Source: Spirochaetaceae bacterium (GTDB taxonomy: Bacteria; Spirochaetota; Spirochaetia; Treponematales; Breznakiellaceae). Taken from it: a stretch of 10,034 bases of DNA. Below the pieces are notes generated by a model. It was not told where the DNA came from, did not search any database, and saw only the letters and a program-made list of their open reading frames with translations. This document shows, piece after piece, positions 6,616-10,034 of the stretch (positions are counted from its first letter, which is position 1; each line of letters opens with the position of its first letter). A program made the translations under genes and the position numbers. The stretch covers positions 1 through 10,034 of the forward strand of contig JAISDG010000044.1 of the NCBI GenBank assembly GCA_031265015.1, given 5' to 3'.

Positions 6616-7041
6616 TTAAAAGTCTTCGGATTCGGCTTTACCGGAATCAGTAAAACGCAAAACCCGCAGACATTCCCGGTTATTGGCGGCCAGGGTCTCC
6701 ATATCTTCAGGGCTCAGCGGATCCTTGTAATCGGACATAACTTCAATGAGCAGGCGCAGATTAAAATCAGTAAAGAGTTTTACATTGGGAAAACGGGTAA
6801 GGGGATACAGGGCGTTACAGATGCTGGCGCCAAAGAGGTCGGCCATGATGACATACTCCCTGTCCGGTTCCCGGATAAGTTCCGCCTCCAGTTTCCGGGC
6901 AAAAGCGGTGGGAGTTTCCCCCAGGGACATGCAAAAAACTTCCACTTCGCAGTCGGGTTCACCGCTTATAAGAGTTGCAGCGTTCACCGCTCCCTGGGCA
7001 AATCCGCCATGGGAAGCGATAATCAGTTTGCGCTTTTCCAT
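6616..7041 (-). CDS. PTS mannose-family EIIA component
   Basis: This 141-residue cytoplasmic protein is an EIIA of the mannose type. Such proteins receive phosphate from HPr on a histidine and pass it to EIIB. The N-terminus MEKRKLIIASHGGFAQGAV contains the active histidine, His11, in the ASHG motif. The later part, EYVIMADLFGASICNALYPL and the NLRLLIEVM segment, matches the EIIA-Man fold. The frame is open to 7110, but the extra N-terminal residues would be encoded by the AT-rich promoter itself; the ATG at 7041 matches the family start. This is the first gene of the operon and has no Shine-Dalgarno site, consistent with a leaderless message. EI and HPr genes are not in the window and must be supplied from elsewhere. 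The C-terminal extension ending GKAESEDF has no recognised role. Confidence 0.93.
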   Translation of the reverse strand: MEKRKLIIASHGGFAQGAVNAATLISGEPDCEVEVFCMSLGETPTAFARKLEAELIREPDREYVIMADLFGASICNALYPLTRFPNVKLFTDFNLRLLIEVMSDYKDPLSPEDMETLAANNRECLRVLRFTDSGKAESEDF

Positions 7042-7044
7042 AAT

Positions 7045-7066
7045 TAATACATTATAAGACGTATTA
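7045..7066 (-). promoter_or_regulatory. Possible operator dyad straddling the PTS operon -10 box
   Basis: TAATAC (7045-7050) and GTATTA (7061-7066) are perfect 6-bp inverted arms separated by 10 nt that contain the -10 hexamer. A dimeric repressor bound here would cover the -10 and the start site. The region is very AT-rich, so a chance dyad is quite possible, and no regulator gene is present in the window. Confidence 0.3.
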
Positions 7067-7079
7067 TATATTATGTCAA
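7051..7079 (-). promoter_or_regulatory. Perfect-consensus sigma-70 promoter of the PTS-BtpA operon
   Basis: Read on the minus strand, TTGACA (7074-7079) and TATAAT (7051-7056) are separated by exactly 17 nt, so all 12 hexamer positions match the sigma-70 consensus. Only 9 nt separate the -10 from the EIIA ATG, so transcription should begin 0-4 nt from the start codon. A second TATAAT (7063-7068) lies inside the spacer, six nt upstream of the real -10. So strong a promoter would usually be restrained by a repressor. Confidence 0.88.
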
Positions 7080-7123
7080 GGAAAATTTTTACTATTTTAT
7101 CAACGACCAATAGAAATGTCAGG

Positions 7124-7152
7124 TTGGATAGCTTGGACAGATTCTATATACA
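7124..7152 (+). promoter_or_regulatory. Candidate promoter of the beta-helix gene
   Basis: TTGGAT (7124-7129) and TATACA (7147-7152) are spaced by 17 nt, each matching the consensus at 4 of 6 positions. The predicted transcript would have a leader of about 24 nt. The only purine-rich stretch before the ATG at 7183, AAGGA (7178-7182), directly abuts the start codon, which is too close for a normal Shine-Dalgarno site. Confidence 0.35.
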
Positions 7153-7182
7153 AACGAAACACTTTTATCTACAGTATAAGGA

Positions 7183-8916
7183 ATGAAAGCCTTGTTCGTG
7201 GTCCTGCTGTTTGCCTGTTTCCGCGTTATCCCCGCGGGGACGGCGGAACTGCGTTATTTTGTCAGCCCCCGGGGCCGGGACAGCAATAACGGCCTTTCCG
7301 AAACGTCGCCCTTTAAAACCCTGGCCCGGGCCGTCAAAGCCGCATCGGCCGCGGAAAACGCCCCGCCGGCGGAAGAAGACGATTCCCTTATACGGACCAT
7401 CATCATCCTGGGGGCGCTGGAGGGGAAAGGCGAGCCGCTTATCGACGAGGCAAGTGTTTTTTGCATCCAGGATTCGGGACCGGCGGAAATCACCATCCGG
7501 GGCAGAAACGGGGCGAAACTTCTGGGATCGGGCCGCGATTTTGTCTTAACCGGCTCTCCGCCTGAACTACAAACCGCGGACGAAAAACCGCTGGAGCTGG
7601 ATTCCGGGGATTACAGAAAAGGAAAGCGGGTTATATCGGTACTAGGCAATTCCCGGATCCGCTTTGCGGACATTGAAATTTCCCGGGGCATTACCGAAAA
7701 CTACGGCGGCGGCCTTCTTGTTGCAGGCGGAGCCTCGGTAATTATGGAAAGCGGCGTTATCCGGAGCAATGCCTCTACCTGGGGCGGCGGTGTTTTTGTA
7801 ATAGACTACGGATCGTTTATCCTGCGGGGCGGATCGATCAGCGGCAACACCGCCTCTATCGGAGGGGGCGCGGCGTTCCTCCGGGGAATATGCCTTATGG
7901 ACGAAGGGGACATCACCGGCAATGCCGGAGTCCATGGCGGCGGTTTATGGGCGGGTTATGGAAGCGCCGCCGTTTTTACCGGCGGAGAAATCGCCGGCAA
8001 CGAGGCTTCCGATTACGGTGGGGGCATCGTCGTGTACGAGGCTTCGTTAACCCTGGCCGGAAACAGCCTGGTACGAAACAACAAAGCGCCCAGGGGCGGG
8101 GGACTGTTTATCCTCCACAAGGGATTCCTGCCGGGACAGGGCGTTACCATGAATGGCGGCGTTATAGAAGACAACGAAACCGGCGCTTACAACGGGGGCG
8201 GATCCTATAACGGCGGCGGCGGCCTGTACAGCGACGGCGTTTTTGCCATGCATGGCGGCGTCATCAGGCGAAACAGGGCTTTAGGCGACTATTATGCGGG
8301 TTATGGCGGAGGGATCTTTATAGGCCGGGGAAAAAGTTTTTTCTTTTCCGGCGGGAGCATCGAAGAAAATTACGCGGAACAGGATGGCGGCGGCATTTAC
8401 GCGGATGAAAAAAGCGAGATGCTTGCCGTTAAGCGGACTTATACAGCCGGGATTGTAAAAAACCGCGCCGCCTTCGGCGGGGGAATCTACATCCGGCGGG
8501 CCTTGCTTATTCTGCAAGAGGGAAGCATCGCGGAAAACAGGGCCGGGTATGCGGGGGGCGGCGTTTATGTTGACGGCGGAACCCTTGAAATGCGCGGCGG
8601 CGAAATCAGCGGCAATGTAGTAGAAGGAGCCCGGGTCATGACCGATCGGGGCGAAGTTCGCCACGGCGGTAGACAAGGGGGCGGCGTTGCGCTGGGCCGA
8701 AGGGGCGTTTTCCGGCTTTACGGAGGAACCCTTAAAGGCAATGTCGCGGGACTTGGAGACGCGGTGATGGCAGGCTCCGGCGGCGTTTTTGAAATGTCCG
8801 GCGGCGAAATCCGGGACAGTGAAAAACAGCCGGTCGTTGTGGATCCGGAAGGCCGCTTTGAACAAACCGGCGGTTCCATAGAGGGCGATGTAATCCGTCC
8901 GGTAAACAAATGGTGA
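7183..8916 (+). CDS. Secreted right-handed beta-helix repeat protein
   Basis: This 577-residue exported protein has a signal peptide (MKALFVVLLFACF..., cut probably after Ala21 in AGTA-EL). A DUF1565-like opening, RYFVSPRGRDSNNGLSETSP (24-43), follows; it is typical of pectate-lyase-like parallel beta-helices. From residue 175 to about 570 it is a repeat array with twelve GGG coil motifs starting near residues 175, 201, 227, 252, 279, 305, 345, 375, 402, 432, 458 and 499. The array has the pattern GGG-(hydrophobic)-...-GGxIxxNxA, with usual spacing 25-30 residues and two insertions near 40. Such repeats form one coil each of a right-handed beta-helix and occur in surface adhesins and polysaccharide-binding or -cleaving proteins. 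No autotransporter barrel or sorting signal is visible at the C-terminus. Catalytic residues cannot be assigned, so adhesin, structural protein and glycan-active enzyme remain open. It overlaps the next gene by 7 nt. Confidence 0.85.
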   Translation: MKALFVVLLFACFRVIPAGTAELRYFVSPRGRDSNNGLSETSPFKTLARAVKAASAAENAPPAEEDDSLIRTIIILGALEGKGEPLIDEASVFCIQDSGPAEITIRGRNGAKLLGSGRDFVLTGSPPELQTADEKPLELDSGDYRKGKRVISVLGNSRIRFADIEISRGITENYGGGLLVAGGASVIMESGVIRSNASTWGGGVFVIDYGSFILRGGSISGNTASIGGGAAFLRGICLMDEGDITGNAGVHGGGLWAGYGSAAVFTGGEIAGNEASDYGGGIVVYEASLTLAGNSLVRNNKAPRGGGLFILHKGFLPGQGVTMNGGVIEDNETGAYNGGGSYNGGGGLYSDGVFAMHGGVIRRNRALGDYYAGYGGGIFIGRGKSFFFSGGSIEENYAEQDGGGIYADEKSEMLAVKRTYTAGIVKNRAAFGGGIYIRRALLILQEGSIAENRAGYAGGGVYVDGGTLEMRGGEISGNVVEGARVMTDRGEVRHGGRQGGGVALGRRGVFRLYGGTLKGNVAGLGDAVMAGSGGVFEMSGGEIRDSEKQPVVVDPEGRFEQTGGSIEGDVIRPVNKW

Positions 8917-9680
8917 ACCGGGCCTTTCACAAAGCGGTGGAGCGTTACCGCTCGCTGGTAGACGAAATCGCCGCCCTGCCGGAACTGGCCCCGCTGGTCC
9001 AGAAGCTGGTGGACCGGCGGGAGGGTCCTTCCTATACGGTGGATACCGCCGTGGTGTTTAACCGGGATCTGGACGAACTTTCCCCCGGTTCCATAAAAAT
9101 GATCCTGGTGGCGGATAACCCCGGCCGCCGGGAACAGGCTGCGGAAAACCGCCGTTACCTGGTGGGCCCTTCGGGCAAAATCGCCGAAAAATTTTTCCGG
9201 GACCGGCCGGAACTGGGCATTGACTTCCGCAAGAATGTGCTGATCCTTAACAAAACCCCCATCCATACGCCCCGGACCGCGGAACTAAAGGATCTGTGCG
9301 GCATGGGCAAAACACTTGCCGCGGTGGTCGCCTCTTCCCAGCGGGTGATGGCGGAACTGCTGGGGGAATTTTATTCCGCCCTGGCGGAACCGGCGCGCCC
9401 GGGCGCCAAAAACTCGGACGTCCCCCCAAAGGCCCCTTTCCCGGTATGGATAATCGGCTATTCGGAAATGAAGAAGGGCGGCATCTTCGAGGTGTATACC
9501 AATACCCTTATATCCCTCTGCGCTTCCAGTCCCGGACTAAAGGCATCGCTGTACTTTTACCGCCACTTTTCCATGAATTCCTTTACCACCGATCTAAAGC
9601 AGCAGGCCCGGCCCGGCGAAAGCGCGGAGGAAAGCCTTGAGCGCATCGGAACCGCGTACCGGGAACGGGTTTTGGGGTAA
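8910..9680 (+). CDS. Uracil-DNA glycosylase superfamily-like protein
   Basis: This 256-residue protein has no signal peptide and is predicted cytoplasmic. It carries a set of motifs in the order seen in uracil-DNA glycosylases: VADNPG (67-72), like the GEAPG or GQDPY active-site loop; YLVGPSGKIAEKFF (83-96), like the FVGxAGxLL segment; VLILNKTPIHTP (110-121), like the YITNxVKCRPP segment; VWIIGYSEM (179-187); and RHFSMNS (218-224), like the C-terminal HPS motif. In the first motif Asp69 aligns with the acidic catalytic position. Only two cysteines (130 and 204) are present, too few for the iron-sulfur cluster of family 4 and 5 enzymes. Activity on uracil is unproven; it could act on another damaged base or be inactive. 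The ATG GTG start overlaps the beta-helix stop by 7 nt, which suggests coupled expression although the two products seem unrelated. Confidence 0.6.
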   Translation: MVNRAFHKAVERYRSLVDEIAALPELAPLVQKLVDRREGPSYTVDTAVVFNRDLDELSPGSIKMILVADNPGRREQAAENRRYLVGPSGKIAEKFFRDRPELGIDFRKNVLILNKTPIHTPRTAELKDLCGMGKTLAAVVASSQRVMAELLGEFYSALAEPARPGAKNSDVPPKAPFPVWIIGYSEMKKGGIFEVYTNTLISLCASSPGLKASLYFYRHFSMNSFTTDLKQQARPGESAEESLERIGTAYRERVLG

Positions 9681-9743
9681 CAGCTTAGACATAATGGTAT
9701 GTTGTCGATCCATGACAAGGATAGGTACTGGCGGTCTTATCAG

Positions 9744-10034
9744 CTATTGATGAGTGGGTTTCGTTTGCCGGTTTCCCAGGCTTGATACAAGCACCGCGGA
9801 GATAATAATAACGCCGCCGAAAATGGAAAAAAGCGCGGGCCGTTCGCCTACCGCAAGGAACACCCATACCGGGTTAAGAACCGGTTCCGCGGTTGCGGTT
9901 AACATGGCCTGGACAGCGGGAAGCCGTTTTATCCCGTAGGAAAAAAGGAGCGAAGCAACGCCTATCTGAATCAGCCCCAAAAAGAGAATGGCGGTGACGC
10001 TTTCCGCGCTGAAACGGGGCGGATAAACAAACGC
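9744..10034 (-). CDS. EamA/DMT-family transporter, C-terminal part
   Basis: The minus-strand frame is open from the right edge of the window to a TAG at 9744-9746, giving 96 C-terminal residues; the gene starts beyond the window. The sequence matches the second EamA repeat of drug/metabolite transporters. A hydrophobic helix is followed by YGIKRLPAVQAMLTATAEPV, then a segment with VFLAVGERPALFSIFGGVII and a last hydrophobic helix before a short polar tail, LGNRQTKPTHQ. The AEPVLNPVW and GERP positions are typical of EamA proteins. These are inner-membrane transporters of about ten helices that export amino acids, nucleotides or other metabolites; the substrate is unknown. The 63-nt gap to the convergent UDG-like gene (9681-9743) shows no clear terminator or other feature. 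Confidence 0.85.
   Translation of the reverse strand, partial: AFVYPPRFSAESVTAILFLGLIQIGVASLLFSYGIKRLPAVQAMLTATAEPVLNPVWVFLAVGERPALFSIFGGVIIISAVLVSSLGNRQTKPTHQ

Noticed and set aside
6229..7047. Plus-strand open frame (272 codons) opposite EIIA and BtpA
   Set aside because: It is antisense to two well-supported genes, runs into the operon promoter and has no recognisable motifs.
7042..7110. Longer N-terminus for EIIA starting at 7110
   Set aside because: The extension would be encoded by the consensus promoter and AT-rich upstream DNA and does not match EIIA proteins.
7705..8700. Repeated GGCGGCGG sequence considered as a DNA repeat or CRISPR-like array
   Set aside because: The repeats are imperfect, in frame and explained by protein coil motifs; no constant repeat with unique spacers exists.
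8281..8865. Minus-strand open frame opposite the beta-helix repeats
   Set aside because: The GGC/GGG-rich repeat codons keep the antisense frame open by composition; it has no start context or motif.
9681..9743. Possible terminator or small RNA between the UDG-like gene and the EamA gene
   Set aside because: No stem with a T-run or other convincing structure could be found by eye.

Overview
The window is about 10 kb of moderately GC-rich bacterial chromosome, densely packed with genes. It holds eight complete genes plus a partial gene at each edge. No rRNA, tRNA, IS element or CRISPR array was seen. The best guess at the host is a spirochaete, probably Treponema-like and perhaps a gut anaerobe. 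Reasons are a ferredoxin-linked 2-oxoacid oxidoreductase subunit, a secreted beta-helix protein built from GGG-type coils of the sort common in treponemes, a mannose-family PTS and the style of the GyrA. This placement is an inference from gene content, not a sequence search.

Left part (1-1080): the 3' end of a KorC-like 2-oxoacid:acceptor oxidoreductase gamma subunit runs rightward. It converges on a leftward gene for a secreted NlpC/P60 cell-wall peptidase. Between them lie three copies of a short sequence derived from the 3' end of korC.

Middle part (1080-7080): gyrA (DNA gyrase subunit A) runs rightward. It ends at a strong terminator shared with a convergent five-gene leftward operon. 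In transcription order that operon encodes PTS EIIA, a BtpA-family TIM-barrel protein, and PTS EIIB, EIIC and EIID. A perfect consensus sigma-70 promoter (TTGACA-N17-TATAAT) drives the operon and lies so close to the EIIA start codon that the mRNA is probably leaderless. The PTS would import and phosphorylate a sugar. BtpA is the only candidate enzyme in the operon for the next step, so the substrate and pathway are open questions.

Right part (7080-10034): a divergent promoter serves a two-gene rightward unit. Its first gene encodes a secreted right-handed beta-helix protein with twelve GGG coil motifs. Its second, overlapping by 7 nt, encodes a protein with motifs resembling the uracil-DNA glycosylase superfamily. 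The window closes with the 3' part of a leftward EamA/DMT-type membrane transporter.

Two threads are worth following. One is the PTS-BtpA operon as a possible uncharacterised sugar pathway. The other is translation initiation: first genes (gyrA, EIIA) lack Shine-Dalgarno sites and appear leaderless, whereas the downstream PTS genes carry strong AGGAGG sites. GyrA also has Leu at the position of E. coli Ser83, a well-known quinolone-resistance position.
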